From Diatrype stigma (Eukaryota > Ascomycota > Sordariomycetes > Xylariales > Diatrypaceae): a stretch of 64,000 nucleotides of DNA. Below the pieces are notes generated by a model that saw nothing but the letters and a program-made list of their open reading frames with translations, was not told the DNA's origin and did not search any database. Within the stretch, counting starts at the first letter, position 1, and the number at the start of each line of letters is the position of its first letter. This document shows, piece by piece, positions 34,760 through 46,620 of the stretch. The DNA lies in contig JAKJXP020000007.1 in the NCBI GenBank assembly GCA_022225965.2, positions 248,001 through 312,000 on the forward strand, written 5' to 3'. The translations under genes were made by a program, and so were the position numbers.

Positions 34760-36009
34760 CTAAAGCTGCATTATGAAGTCCAGCAGCTTCTCCGCGCCAA
34801 CCTCCCACGTAACGTCGTTCTGAAGATGGTGCCCGGAATCGGGAACCCAGGCCACTCGGACGCCATGGCCTGAATTATCCATGCCGCCTGCACCTGGCAA
34901 TGGATGGACGTCGTAATCCTTAGCCTCGAGTACGCTGTCCTTGACCAGGTGCGAGAATGCTTTTCGATATGTTTTTGCCGAACTCTCTTGAAGGTCCCTC
35001 GTTAGCAGTCGGTCTCCTATACCGGCCATGATCAGCACCCTATCCGTGGTGCCCCAGCCAGTGATGTTGGAAAGCAGCTTCTCGGGCTCAACAAAGGGCT
35101 GTAACATGCCGATGGCCCAAATGTAGTTTTCGTAATGGCTCATATTACGTTGGAATTCCAGGAGCTGGGCTTCGGGGCAGTCCGGGCTGAAAAAGGCCTG
35201 TCTCAACAGGAATGGGTGCGAAAGGGGTGAGATAGAATGCCCTCCTTGTAGAAGCAATCTGAGCGAGAACCACGGATCGACTCCAAACCAATTCCTGTAG
35301 ACTTGCCATCTGCAACATCGTTAGTCATAAATCACCATCGTTAGATGGCGTGGGTAGCGTACGATCCATTTCCCGGGATAGCGCCCAGGAGCGCGAGGCC
35401 TTTGACCTTGGTATCGCCTTCATTGAGAAGATATTGGCTTAAGCCACCGCCGATGGAATGGCCAACGAGGATTATTTCACGGCCTTCCCTCGTCTGCACC
35501 GCCCTGATCCCGGCGAGCAGGTCATCGGCTAGGTCTCTCTTGGTGACGGCATATAGCATCCGCAGGAAAGAAGGATACCAGCTGTTGCCGTGGCCGCGAT
35601 ATGATATCGCGTAGCAGGTGATGCCTCTGCTGGCAAGGTACCGCATGTATAAGGTCCAGACCCACGCGCAGCCCACTGTTTGACATTTAGGGTCAGCCAG
35701 AGTTATACACTTTCGATTTATACACTGCTCCCAGAAACGACCCATTCAGATACTGGTGCTCAGAAATCGCAAATCGAGATGTGTGATGAACAGGAAGAGA
35801 CAATGGTATTCCAGAAGCTACTTACTGCCGCCATGGGCGAATACCACAGGGGTCTCTAAGGTGGAATACTTTGGTTTTGCGGATAGGATCTCAATTCTGC
35901 CTCCGGGTGTCTCGACGAAATCGCGCTCGAGGCCTTCGGGCGGCGGTGGTGGTGGATCTCTTGGCTTCCGCCAATGGAGATGGGAAAAGGTAAGATAGAA
36001 ATTCAACAT
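34760..36009 (-). CDS. Alpha/beta hydrolase
   Basis: Exons 36009-35826, 35675-35363 and 35309-34760 give 348 residues. The oxyanion region FAHGGMGCAWVW, the nucleophile elbow GHSIGGG and the late DSGHHLQ supply the catalytic fold signature, with the Ser in GHSIG and the His near the C-terminus. YAISYRGHGNSW is typical of lipase/esterase-like members. Pro-rich residues PPPPPPEG precede the domain. The substrate cannot be inferred. The gene is convergent with the GH72-like gene, with 220 bases between their stop codons. The start at 36009 was preferred over an upstream ATG that adds a non-conserved leader. Confidence 0.85.
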
Positions 36010-37188
36010 AGTTGATATTTGGATGAATGACGAGTATGATTGGGGCGGTGGTAGCTGACAGTTGATGAAGCTCCGCGGGTCTGTGTCCGTACTGCGCACT
36101 TACATGCTAATACGTTCTATAAAGTGGCAGCTAAGAGACCCTTAAAGACATCCATCCACATGCTTCCTCGATTTCATAATACTTTGAGCCGGTCGTAGCT
36201 GTCGACAGCACATACTACGCAATGCAGTGCAGTGCTGAGGCTGACCAATTGAGCATAAATGAGATGAAGCAAGAGACGGCGAGGAAGGCAAGCCGCAATG
36301 AACAAGGAGCAAGGAGCAAGAAGCAAGAAGCTAAAAGCAAGGGAGCGGGAAAGTGTATTAGTTATCTGATTAGTTATCCGGTGAATACTTCGGATTACTT
36401 CGTACCGTAGGAATGAACATAATGAAGGTAACTTGAGCAGATTAGGAACTGAACTGTAGGTAGGTAGTTAGTTGCGTAGTCCAGTCGTAGTCTGGCGCTT
36501 GTCTGTTGCTTCCTTGTCTTCCTTGTCTGGTAGTCTATTACTAGGTAGTTATGTACTAAGCTAAAGATCAGCCTTGCTTTCCCTGATCGCCATGTGTTCT
36601 CGCTTTCTTCATAATGACATCCTAGGCAGGTAGGATGTAGTAGGCTACCTAGGTAGTAGGCTAGTAGGTACGGTAGGTACCAAGGTAGGTATGTACGTAC
36701 ATACCTCCTAGTAACTACTACTTCGTGCATGGTATATGTATGAGCAGGTAGCGAGCTCCCCGGGCTTCAGGGAGTGCCGGGAATAGTCGCAGACGGTGTG
36801 GTTCGACAGACCCCTTATGCAGCATGCAGCATGCAGCATCGGTGGGTTCGCCGGCCATGCAATGTCCCCAAACGGTAAGAAACGGTGCATTTATGCGGCG
36901 GAGCTAATATCTAAAATTGATGGTGGGGCCTTGCGAGCCTTGCTAGCCATGTGCGTAAGCTGGGTATACTGTAGGTACCTGGTTATATGTATCAGCAATC
37001 TATCCGCAATCGAACATTCCTAACGTAAGCCAATCTTGCTTGGAGCCGGCCCCATCCCGAACCAGTAAAGGTCAAGCAGGACACGGCGCGGAAAACGAAA
37101 ACACAACCACAGCTCCAGGCTAACCAACTTTGACTTCACCACTTCGCACTTTCACACCTTCGCACCTCCGCGCCTACGCTCCTACGCT
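36010..37188. other. Divergent intergenic region
   Basis: Carries an AAGCAAGGAGC-type purine repeat (about 36298-36345), a TACCTAGGTA palindrome at 36646-36655 within a TAGGTA-rich stretch, and ATGCAGC repeats near 36820. No coding frame. Confidence 0.6.
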
Positions 37189-37857
37189 ATGGCATCTGAT
37201 ACGCTTCCAGCAACCCTCGGGTTCCTGACAGATGCAGCACACCTCCTTGCAAAGACATCGCCTGAGATCTCCGGGCACCTCATGACGGAGCGGAACTCAT
37301 TGATGTCCAGCCATGACCTACAGCAGTCCGATATCCAGAGGCAACATGTATGCGGCTGCTGCGGCCATATCATGATTCCCGGCCAGGGGAGTAAACTGAA
37401 GCTGGAGACGGACAGGGCTCTCCGCAGGAAGGTAACGCGTAGGATGAAGGCAGAGCGATCAGCAACGTCGACGAAAGCAGCAATGAAAGAGGCAAACCCC
37501 ACCCGTAAGACGCGAAAGCGCTTTGAATGCGGGATGTGCGGTCGTTATACGATCATCACAATGCCCCCGGCAGCTCCGGTCTCCAGAAATCGTCCAAAGC
37601 AGCCCGCGACAAATGCCGGGACATACGCCAAGCAAAGCTCTATCCCTGCTAATATGTCGGCCGGTCAAGCAGGCCGATCTGGAGCTGTTCACTTGCCATT
37701 AGAGACTCCGAAAGCGCCATCTGCAAATGCTAGCAGTAAGAAGAGAGCGAAAAGTAGAAAACAGGGACTGCAGGCACTTCTCCAGCAGTCCCAGTCAAAC
37801 AGCTCTCTGTCTCCGGGCGGCCTCGGCTTGAGTCTCTCGGACTTTTTGAAAAAGTGA
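37189..37857 (+). CDS. RNase P/MRP subunit of the Rpr2/Snm1/Rpp21 type
   Basis: Single exon, 222 residues. A helical N-terminus (LGFLTDAAHLLAKTSPEISG) is followed by the SNM1/Rpr2-like block QHVCGCCGHIMIPG and later FECGMCGRYT; the two CxxC pairs form the zinc ribbon of this family. Rpr2/Rpp21 belongs to RNase P, which trims tRNA 5' ends, and Snm1 to RNase MRP, which processes rRNA; which of the two applies is unclear. Basic residues (RRKVTRRMKAERS) between the CxxC pairs fit RNA contact. The C-terminus is low-complexity Ser/Lys-rich and ends LSDFLKK. Confidence 0.78.
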   Translation: MASDTLPATLGFLTDAAHLLAKTSPEISGHLMTERNSLMSSHDLQQSDIQRQHVCGCCGHIMIPGQGSKLKLETDRALRRKVTRRMKAERSATSTKAAMKEANPTRKTRKRFECGMCGRYTIITMPPAAPVSRNRPKQPATNAGTYAKQSSIPANMSAGQAGRSGAVHLPLETPKAPSANASSKKRAKSRKQGLQALLQQSQSNSSLSPGGLGLSLSDFLKK

Positions 37858-38424
37858 TAACCAATGAGTTGCTCGGGACGTGAAGATTCTTTGGCTACCT
37901 GTCAAGTCGATGGTTCCAGCATCCAAGATGGCCACGACCATTTGCGCATACCTAGGTACTATGCACTGTATTCGCTTCGGACAGCAGAATAGGTACCATG
38001 ACACCATGACACCATGATACCATGATACCGTGATACCATAATACCACGAGCAGGCTGCAAATGGAAGCGATTGGAGAACATGAGCTAGCTAGGTGCCTGC
38101 CTAGGTACCTAAGCTTACTGATCAGAAGCTCGAATACTCGAATATTCTCACATATTCTCAGCCATACAACGTCTATACCTATTGTGGGCTAGTGGGCAGT
38201 ACAATGTACTGTGGATGACACAACAGTCCAGCCAACACCCCGCGCTAAAGGCGAATTTACCCCTCCAAAATTTTCTGGGCGTCGCAGACCTGAATCTAGA
38301 CAAGGCCGCAACTTGTCTATATAACTTGGAAAACACCAGATTACAAAAGGAAACAACCTAGGACGAACCAGAATCAAGGCAAAATCAAGAAAGTTTAGCT
38401 TGTTCACTCCGAGAACACTTCATC
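37858..38424. other. Intergenic with ACCATGA repeat
   Basis: Imperfect units of ACCATGATACC-type sequence at 37996-38045; the rest is the 5' flank of ZPR1. No gene. Confidence 0.6.
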
Positions 38425-39948
38425 ATGCCCGCGCCCACAGAGCAAACGAACGGTGAAGCGACAGTCACGCCAACTGACTTCTTCGAGTCCATCGGCAAGA
38501 AAGCCGGTCATCTTGCACCAGCTACTAACGGGGCCAACGGGACCAACGGTGTTCACGAAGAAAAGGTCGACGATGAGAAAATTGTGGAGGAGATCGAGTC
38601 GCTCTGCATGAACTGCCATGAAAATGTTAGCAACTCCCTACTTGTTGGATCTCGTCAAACTATGTCGTACTAATAGCCAATGGCTTTTCAGGGCACAACG
38701 CGCATGCTTTTGACGGCTATCCCCTACTTCCGCGAAGTCATCGTCATGTCTTTCAGCTGCGACAAGTGCGGCTTCAGTAATAACGAGATCCAGGCGGCCG
38801 GCTCTATCCAACCAAAGGGTTCCAGTTATCTTCTGCGACTGACTGCTCTGCCCGATTTCGAGCGTACCGTTGTCAAGTCCGACACTGCGATAGTCAAGTT
38901 TATCGAGTTAGATCTCGAGGTTCCCGCTGGTCGAGGCCAACTTACAAATGTCGAGGGGCTTCTTTCCAGCATAGTTGATGATCTAGAGCTCGGCCAAGAG
39001 GCCCGCAGGGAACAGGCCCCGGATGTCCACGCAAAGATAGCAGAGATCATATCCAAGGGTCGTGCCATGCTGGCAGGAGACGCTTTCCCATTCCGACTCT
39101 TGGTCGATGATCCCGCCGGAAATTCATGGATTTCCCCCAACATGAGAGACGGCATTGGGAAGTGGGAGAAGCGAGATTATATCCGGACGCCAGAGCAGAA
39201 TGAGGCCCTCGGTCTAAGCGCATCAGATCCCGCCCCCATCGATGCAGCTGCGACAGCTTCAGAAGATGATATCATCCCGGATCAAGTCTATGCGTTCCCA
39301 GCCACCTGCCCTGGCTGCATGCGCCCGTGTACGACAAATATGAAGATGGTGGACATTCCGCACTTCAAGGCCGTCGTGCTCATGTCCACTGTCTGCACCG
39401 AATGCGGTTACCGCTCGAACGATGTAAAGACCGGTGGGGAGATCCCTGCGCTAGGCAAGAAGATCACGCTCAAGGTTGAGTCCGCTGAAGACATGGCCCG
39501 AGACATTCTCAAGAGCGAAAGCTGTGCGCTCGAGTGTCCCGAGCTCAGCCTCCAAGTCAACCCGGGAACATTGGGCGGTCGGTTCACCACAGTGGAGGGC
39601 TTGTTAACTCAAGTCCGAGATGACCTACACTCTCAGATCTTCGAGGCTTCCGGCGAGGGTGGTGACTCCCTCGCCTCGGAAGAGCGGGGCAAGTGGACGG
39701 AGTTCTTCAGCAACCTGAACGCCGCCATCAAGGGCGAGAAGAAATTCACCGTCATCCTTACGGACCCACTGGCCAGCAGCTACGTCCAGAAAGCGGTGGA
39801 TCCGGACCAGGACGATCCTCAGATGACCATCGAGGACTACCAGCGGACCGACGAGGAAGAGGAGGACCTGGGGCTCAAGGACATGAAAACCGAAGGTTAC
39901 GAAGACGACGCTAAGCAGGATGCTGCTGCTGCCGCCGAATCAAACTAG
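38425..39948 (+). CDS. ZPR1: Zinc finger protein ZPR1
   Basis: Exons 38425-38625 and 38692-39948 (485 residues). The intron has GTTAGC, a TACTAAT branch and a TTTTCAG end. The first finger spans the splice site (CMNCHEN and CDKCGFSNNE), the second carries CPGCMRPC and CTECGYRSNDVK; between and after are the two ZPR1 homology domains (LTNVEGLLSSIVDDL and FTTVEGLLTQVRDDL). ZPR1 is an essential, conserved eukaryotic protein that folds and escorts translation elongation factor eEF1A and shuttles to the nucleus. The N-terminus is Asn/Thr-rich and the C-terminus acidic. Domain order and length match the family. Confidence 0.95.
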
Positions 39949-42064
39949 TCGATGCTGCGCACATTGCAGTCCAGATCTTACGACGGGATGGGAATTGGGG
40001 TTACTTGTTTTGTTAGAGTCCGGCGCATAGATACCTGCTTATACCATTTTCATCAAAAGCTTCAGCGGCGTTCGCGGGGGCCTGGGCAATTGTTCATGAC
40101 TTTAAAGAACAGAGGACTTGACGCGTTTCAGTATTGTACTGTCTGGTATCCTAAATACTGTATTGGGGATCCATCAAGTGACCTCAAGCAAACAGTTCAA
40201 TATTCTCACTCGCCGATCTGTCAGCCAGACTCGGTTCGAAAGCCAATCAATCAGCACACGAAATACCTAGGTATTGAACGAGCCATACGAAGCCCCTTGT
40301 CAAGCACGTTCAATGTGGCGGCAACTTCGCGATTCGCGTAACGTGGGGTGGCATTGGCTGCCGAGTCCGTGTAGTACCTAGTTCCTACTGTACATAGTTA
40401 GCAGGTGTGGGTTGCAATATTTGATATAATATTGGTCAGAATATGGCAATAATCGACATTGTTATTGAGCCGCCTAGGCCGCCCGGGAGGGAGCAGGGGG
40501 GAGGGCTCTGTCCGAGTCAATGGCTAGGTTACTTAATCATCCATTGTGTCATGCCGTCCCTCACTGGGCTGTTCTAACTATGTGTGTAGTTGATTAGTTT
40601 GCTGGCCTTCGGGACTTCGGGAGTCTCATTGCGATGAATGAGATGAACGATATTCCCACCTAGCCTATACGTTAAGTACGTATGTTCGTGCGTCCTCAGT
40701 CTCCGGCATGGTTACCTCCAATGAAGCGCAGTAGCCCCCAAAGGTGGGTAAGGTTTTCCGAGGCTAGCCCGAATACCTCGTAGATATGAAATTGGAAGTA
40801 GATCTTGGCTCGATGAGCATCATTTCTCCATCGGTCAGGCTGAACCGAAGTTTCTGCCTCTTGTCATCTATGTACGTACTGCAAGAATCTAGGACCTGAC
40901 GATGTCCGAAGATCTCCGAAGATTTCCTAGGGTTGAAGGATGATGATAAGTCCGCTTCCCCCATGTCTAACATAGGTAACCCAAGAGTTCAACCCTAGCC
41001 GGGGGGAGGGGGGACTTCAAAAGCAAGAGCGAAGCTCTCATCTGGGCTGCAGGGCATGGACCTACGATTCTCGTGCGGTTGCCGATCGGCGAAGCGGCAC
41101 AAGTCGATGACGAAGGACAATGTGTTTGGAGCCACTACTCTGCTCTTCACCTGACTGCGAAAGGTATCATGCGACATCTTGGCCATACTCGCCGAGACCA
41201 GATGGGTCATTGGCAGAGTAGAACAAAGAAGGGCGATGCTGCCATCCACGTCGCGGCAGGATGGGGCAAATGCGAGGCAGTCCAGTCTGTCGCTTGCCCG
41301 TCCTCGGGCGAAATCCCGTGGCAAGGCCCGGGCCGGCGGACACCTTTACCCGCGGCGGCACGCTACGGTCGGTGTGAAACTACTTAACCAGCAATCGCGG
41401 GATCAGCAGCAGGCTGCTTGTTATTGGGCTGTTAGCAGGAAACTGAGAATAGCTACAAATACTCAGCGACACTATACCACACTGCACCACACTGCATGGG
41501 CACCTCCAAGCCGTAGTTATTATACCTAGCCAGATGCCAGATTCTTCTATAGCTAATCGTGACGCTACACGTATATACCACCCCTTCCTACACTAGTCGG
41601 GTACCCAAGGTATTTCACACTACCGCACTTGCGCATGATTACTTCGTAGCCAGTTCCGGTCCTCAAGCAGCAGCCTTAACAGGCACCTCTAGCTTTGGCT
41701 CTTCTCGACGCCGACGATGAACTCGGCCCCGCCATCCATCCAGCAGCAGCATCGGCAGCACGACCTCGGCCGCCGCTCGGCCGATGACCGCCGACGTGGA
41801 GGGTGCGGACGGCCCTCGATCGTGCTGTGAGCACCATCAGGAACCACCCTTCTTCACCTTTCCCCCGCCCCTTTTCCCCGGGTGATCGCGTACGGCGACG
41901 GCGACGGCGCGATCGATCCACGTCGTCGTCGCGCAGTTCCTGCCGGCGCCGCCGGGTCCTCGAGGAACGCCGTCGCGATCAGCCGCGACGCGGCCAGCCT
42001 CGAGGCCCGGGACCACACATAGCGCTGCCACGTCGTCCACTCCTACTTACTTCGGTCTTTGGTC
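39949..42064. other. Intergenic
   Basis: Contains one TACCTAGGTA palindrome (40264-40273) and a GC-rich part (41670-42060) with several overlapping open frames but no recognisable product; it may hold decayed remains of the acyltransferase relic that follows. Confidence 0.5.
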
Positions 42065-42501
42065 CTACGGAGGACGAGCGTCCGCGGGTGCAGGTGCAAG
42101 CGCCGGTGTCTGTATAGATATAGGAGACAAACTCGCCTGAACCTTCGTCACGGCACGCCAAATTAGTGCCGCGACCGCGTCGTTCGTTGAGCTGTGCGCC
42201 TGGACTCGGTCAGATGTCGATGTCGATGCCGACGGCATCATCCCGTTCCGTGGTGACGCGTCCTCCTCGAGCGCGGCACGCGCCTCGGGTACGAGATGGA
42301 CCTTGGAGATCATCTTGAATGACGCGCCGTCGGGGGTAAATGGTAGGACAGGATCCAAGTGTAGAAGCTCTTCCAGTCGCCCACGACTTGAAGAAGCAGC
42401 ACTGCAGGGTCACGCCGCCGCGGAGGGAAGTTGGCCTGTATGGCGACAATGGGCAGACGCTCGTCGGCATGGGACCAGTTTCGGCATCCTAAACCCAGCA
42501 A
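42065..42501 (-). pseudogene. BAHD-type acyltransferase relic
   Basis: Two overlapping frames on the minus strand carry consecutive pieces of a fungal transferase-family (BAHD-like) acyltransferase. The frame from 42501 reads RLPIVAIQANFPPRR and VLLLQVVGDW; the frame from 42358 reads ASFKMISKVHLVPEARAALE and HSSTNDAVAALIWRAVTK. The last block is the characteristic STNDAL-ALIWR motif. The pieces lie in different frames and a full-length frame is absent, so I read it as a broken gene fragment. No HxxxD catalytic motif was found in either piece. Confidence 0.4.
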
Positions 42502-43047
42502 TTGTCAGAGTACTTCGCATTAAAATGAAACAATCCTCTAGAACGTAAGCGGTTGATATCTAGCTAGCAGCCATAAGAATGAGGCTTCACATGATGTTGA
42601 ATACACATTTGGTATAGGTAGTCATGCCGTCATCTCATACATTCTCGGTAATATACAAGCTGGGTCCCCTGTTCAGTGACATATACCACTCCCACGAGCC
42701 GCATTTGAGCGAGCAGCTCTCGTATCCAGATGAATTTGAAGAAAAGAGATATACATATAAGGGGGAAAAGCACACCATCCAATAGAAACTAAACTTGATA
42801 TCTTCAACGAGCTAATATCAAAATGCCGTTGCGGACTACATAAAAATCAAGCGGGCTCGCTACGTGACGAAGGTCGTTGTCGCCTCAACTCAACTAGCGA
42901 CGATAGGAAATAACATCTCTATCATGCTTCATATACTTTGAACCGGATTGGAAAAGCTGAGACGTACAAGATCTCTATGGAGGGACAAACAAAGGACATG
43001 ACACAGGCTGGACCCAGCCCTCCGGGCTAGATCTTGGAAGGAGGATA
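42502..43047. other. Intergenic, no gene seen
   Basis: 3' flank of the PAF-acetylhydrolase-like gene; AT-rich with no supported frame. Confidence 0.55.
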
Positions 43048-44598
43048 TCATTCCTCCTGTATAGGGGAAACGTGTATCTGCCAGTGCATGCCCAGTCCCT
43101 CAGCTGGAGGCACCACCTTCCCTTGATCGTATTCTGGATGAGTCACGCCGAGACTCAAAACCCCGGTGCTTGGGCGACGGCCGTCTCCCAAGAACCGCAG
43201 GAACTCATCGGACACGGATACGTACTGCATCACGCCCTCCAAGGCATCCACGGTCGAGCCGGTAGTCCAGGACAGCAGCGTGGGTTCGATGAGCGGGGCG
43301 TCCGTGACGCTGGTGTGTGCGGTGCCCCTCGCCGTCATGAACCAGGAGTCGTTGCCTCCAGCGAGAACATTCCGTACGATTCCTTTCACCGTAGAGAAGT
43401 GCGGCCGTCCGTAGAATAGCGAGTGTTTCTTCGACCACGACTGTGAGTGGATCACCAGGATTGGAACGTCGATGTCCACGTTCAGCGGCCCGGAGGATTT
43501 GCCCGGGTCCAAGATGATCCCGCCTTTGAAAGGCCGATCTGGGCTCGGTGCGTCCTTCAACGCTTGCATGGCCAAGGTCGCTCCGTACGAATGCCCGCCG
43601 ACGACAACCTGGTCCATATCCAAGCGGCCTTTCCAGTCCACGAGAGTCAGGCCTTCACCGCGAAGGTTGTCTTCGAAGACACCTGCGCCATGGCCGTGGT
43701 TGATTCGGCCCAACACCTTCACTGTTTCTTCCACCTCCGCCTGCCGCAAGCCGAGCTGGGCTTTCTTCAGGTCTTCTACCTCGGGAACTGGATCGATCGA
43801 TTCTCGCGGGGCGTGGAACACCTTCTTTTCGGTGCCGTCATTCCCGAAGACAATGGACCCCGGCCCGCTGCCGTCGCGGTGCTCGACGGCGGCAACAACG
43901 TATCCCCTCGACGCCAGAGACGCCAGATAGTGGGTATAACTGGAGCGCATGGATGCCATACCATGCGAGAACACGAGAACAGGGAACTTAGTCGACTCGT
44001 TGTCAGACTCGCCTTCTAAGACCAGTTGCGCCTGAGAGCCATCGCGCCGCTCCTGTACAAGGCCGGCCGAGCCGCCGCCATCGCTGCTGCTGCTACCTTG
44101 CAGGGCTACGTCGACATCTGCGGGTATCTCGGTGTCACCAACCAAAGCCCATAGCACGCCAGCAAACAGCTTGTTGGTGAGGAAGTTGCTGATAGACGCG
44201 AACCTTGCGTATCCCTCGGCGTGCAGGTTGATAGGTCTTGGTACCCATAGATGACGACGGTCCGGCCTCCTATGAGTTGTGGTCGTGTGTGGTGAAGCCG
44301 GATAGAAAACGGTGAACAGCACCGTATCCAGCCGGAAAGCGGTCTCGCCGGTTTCGATCAAAATGGCATCGCTGAAGTTCCGGGGCGCCTCGGAAGGAAC
44401 CTCGATATCGATGGTGCCTACATCGTACGAACCGTCGTATGCCGGCAATCGGTTACTCAACAGCGGTTGGTTGGTGAGAAAGCAGTAGCTGATATAAAGT
44501 GCGGCCGATAGACCTAGAAGGTATCTGACTGTGAACCGCGGAGGCAGGGGGCCTCTCAGCGTTCTGAAGAATGGATGCATAATCGACAACAGCGGCAA
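43048..44598 (-). CDS. Platelet-activating factor acetylhydrolase-like lipase
   Basis: Single exon, 516 residues (or 510 if the second Met is used). A hydrophobic segment near residues 24-42 (YLLGLSAALYISYCF) suggests a signal anchor. The alpha/beta hydrolase core shows PVLVFSHGMASMRSSYTHY, ASRGYVVAAVEHRDGSGPG, the nucleophile motif GGHSYGAT at about residue 340 and a late TAHTSVTD, all matching the PAF-AH/type VII phospholipase A2-like family. Such enzymes hydrolyse short or oxidised sn-2 acyl chains of phospholipids. A Ser/Gly/Asp-rich insertion lies ahead of the core. It is divergent from the oxidoreductase gene. Confidence 0.88.
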   Translation of the reverse strand: MPLLSIMHPFFRTLRGPLPPRFTVRYLLGLSAALYISYCFLTNQPLLSNRLPAYDGSYDVGTIDIEVPSEAPRNFSDAILIETGETAFRLDTVLFTVFYPASPHTTTTHRRPDRRHLWVPRPINLHAEGYARFASISNFLTNKLFAGVLWALVGDTEIPADVDVALQGSSSSDGGGSAGLVQERRDGSQAQLVLEGESDNESTKFPVLVFSHGMASMRSSYTHYLASLASRGYVVAAVEHRDGSGPGSIVFGNDGTEKKVFHAPRESIDPVPEVEDLKKAQLGLRQAEVEETVKVLGRINHGHGAGVFEDNLRGEGLTLVDWKGRLDMDQVVVGGHSYGATLAMQALKDAPSPDRPFKGGIILDPGKSSGPLNVDIDVPILVIHSQSWSKKHSLFYGRPHFSTVKGIVRNVLAGGNDSWFMTARGTAHTSVTDAPLIEPTLLSWTTGSTVDALEGVMQYVSVSDEFLRFLGDGRRPSTGVLSLGVTHPEYDQGKVVPPAEGLGMHWQIHVSPIQEE

Positions 44599-45291
44599 TA
44601 ATGGTATTGATTATAAGCAACAAGGGGGTGAAGTTGGTACAATCGTCATCGATACAAAGAATGCTGCACTGTTGCAGTCGGCAGACCCAGTTGGCGGTCG
44701 CACTTAATAATGAGCTCTTAATGATGAGCTCTAGATAATCAGGGTCTTGTTAACTGCAGGTGATGATGTTCTATGTAACCCACCTACTCAAGTAACTAGG
44801 TACCTAATAAAGGGCAGCTTAGTTGTTACGTCATCCCGCACCCTCGCCACCGATAGCTTACTAAGGTGAGGATTATTAGTACACAACTTGGAAGTTCAAA
44901 GGCATCTGATTTATACGGAAGGTACCAACAGGTATAGCTACGGGTATAGCTACAGGTATAGCTACAGGTATAGCTACAGGTATATTGATGCGGGGTGGCT
45001 TCTCCAATAGGCTAGTGAAGGATCTAGAGACATCGAACTTGGAAGCTTGATTATACGCAGAGCGCCTACCTTGGACCCTTAGACTACTTGCCTACTTAGT
45101 ACTTACATAGATTCCTCGCTGTCCATGACTATATCCATTCAGCCAACTCCAAACTCCATGTCGGGAATCAGAATCATCTGTTCCGTGCTTAAGTCGACGC
45201 TTCAGCTTCAAAACCACTCGCTATAGTAGGCATACCCGTTAATACACCCGATTATATACCCGATATAGGTTGACAACAAGCACGGTATAAA
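44599..45291. other. Divergent promoter region with a 12-bp tandem repeat
   Basis: Shared upstream region of the lipase and oxidoreductase genes; contains the tandem array listed separately and no coding frame. Confidence 0.6.
44929..44984. repeat. 12-bp tandem repeat CAGGTATAGCTA
   Basis: About 4.7 copies of CAGGTATAGCTA, one with a CGGG variant, positioned between two divergent start codons. Confidence 0.95.
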
Positions 45292-46620
45292 ATGGCAGGT
45301 CTCTTTGACATGGCCAAACGCAATTGGCAGATTCGGAATCCCCCTGGAGTGGTGACCAAGACAGCCGAACCCCTCAGGTTCGGCATCCTTGGCGCCGCTG
45401 ACATCGCGCCGAATGCTCTTATATCGCCAGCAAAGACGCACCCCGACGTTGTGGTCTATGCTGTAGCCGCTCGGGACCGGGGAAAGGCCCAGTCCTATGC
45501 GCAGAAACACGGCATCACAGAAGCGAAAGCAACTTATCAAGGTATGATGGGCCACCTCGATATACCAAGCTACCTTAGTTCAGAAACCTTTCGCTAACAG
45601 TATATCTACCGCCCTACTCAAGACGTTCTTGACGATCCAATGATTGACTGCGTCTATATTCCGTTGCCCAATGGCTTGCACTTCGAGTGGGCGCTCCGGG
45701 CTCTCCAAGCGGGCAAGCATGTCCTATTGGAGAAGCCTTCGGTGAACAACACAGAGGAAGCCAAGATGTTGTTCCATCACAAGCTCTTATCAGCGCCCAA
45801 GGCTCCCGTGCTCCTTGAAGCTGCGCATTACCTGTTCCACCCAGCCTGGACTAAATTCATGACGCTCATTACACCGAGCGAAGTCGAAAGCGCGAAGGCT
45901 GTGATTTGGGTGCCGATGTGGCAGCTCTCTACCGACGATATCCGGTATAGATACGACTTGGGCGGCGGTGCGTTGATGGACCTAGGGGCATATACGGCTA
46001 GTGCCTTAGTTCATATCTTCGGCGCTGTAGCGGAGGAGTGCGAGGAATGTGTCACAGAGCCCGGGTCTTTCGACGCGAGGTGTGATCGCCTCTATCGGGC
46101 TAAATATATTTTCCCTGGCGGAGGCCGCGGCGAAATGGAAGGAGACCTCAGCGCACCGCTGGACCGCCTATCACCAGACATCCACGTTTCACACCGGTCG
46201 GTCTCAGTCTCGCCCGATGTCGCTGGTGTGCAGATTCCTGAGGGCCACGAAATGTACAGGACGCGCAAGGTCAAATTTGGGACATTCGTGCAGCCCGCCT
46301 ATATGCATTCGATCACCGTAGATGACAGCTACGAATTGCGCTTGATAGGAGATACTTCGGGCATTGTCAAGAGCTGGACTGAAAGGCAAACCATCAAAGC
46401 GTACACTTTTCGAGATACCGGGGCAGAACAGGCAGGGGAACCATACTGGACGACATACAGATACATGTTGGAGCAATTTGTGGACGAGGTGCGCGGGAAG
46501 ACAGTCAAACAATGGGTCACGGCGGAAGATTCAATGAACACAGCAAGAATGTTAGACATGGCATACACGAGGTCAGGTTTAGGATTGCGAAAAACAAGTG
46601 AGTACAGATTAAAGGCGTAA
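45292..46620 (+). CDS. Gfo/Idh/MocA-family NAD(P)-dependent oxidoreductase
   Basis: Exons 45292-45541 and 45623-46620 (415 residues). The Rossmann motif FGILGAADIAPNAL and the substrate-side EKPSVNN, together with GGGALMDLGAYTASAL, are typical of the dihydrodiol dehydrogenase/D-xylose 1-dehydrogenase branch. The substrate is probably a sugar or cyclic diol. Frame continuity puts the acceptor at CTCAAG (45622), giving TYQ|DVLDDPMIDCVYIP. A CAG only 24 nt upstream at 45600 would break the frame; it lies a few bases after the GCTAAC branch site, too close to be used. The gene is convergent with the small secreted protein gene. Confidence 0.9.

Noticed and set aside
40995..41529. Several 60-116 residue frames on both strands
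   Set aside because: No motif, splice structure or composition supports coding; likely chance frames.
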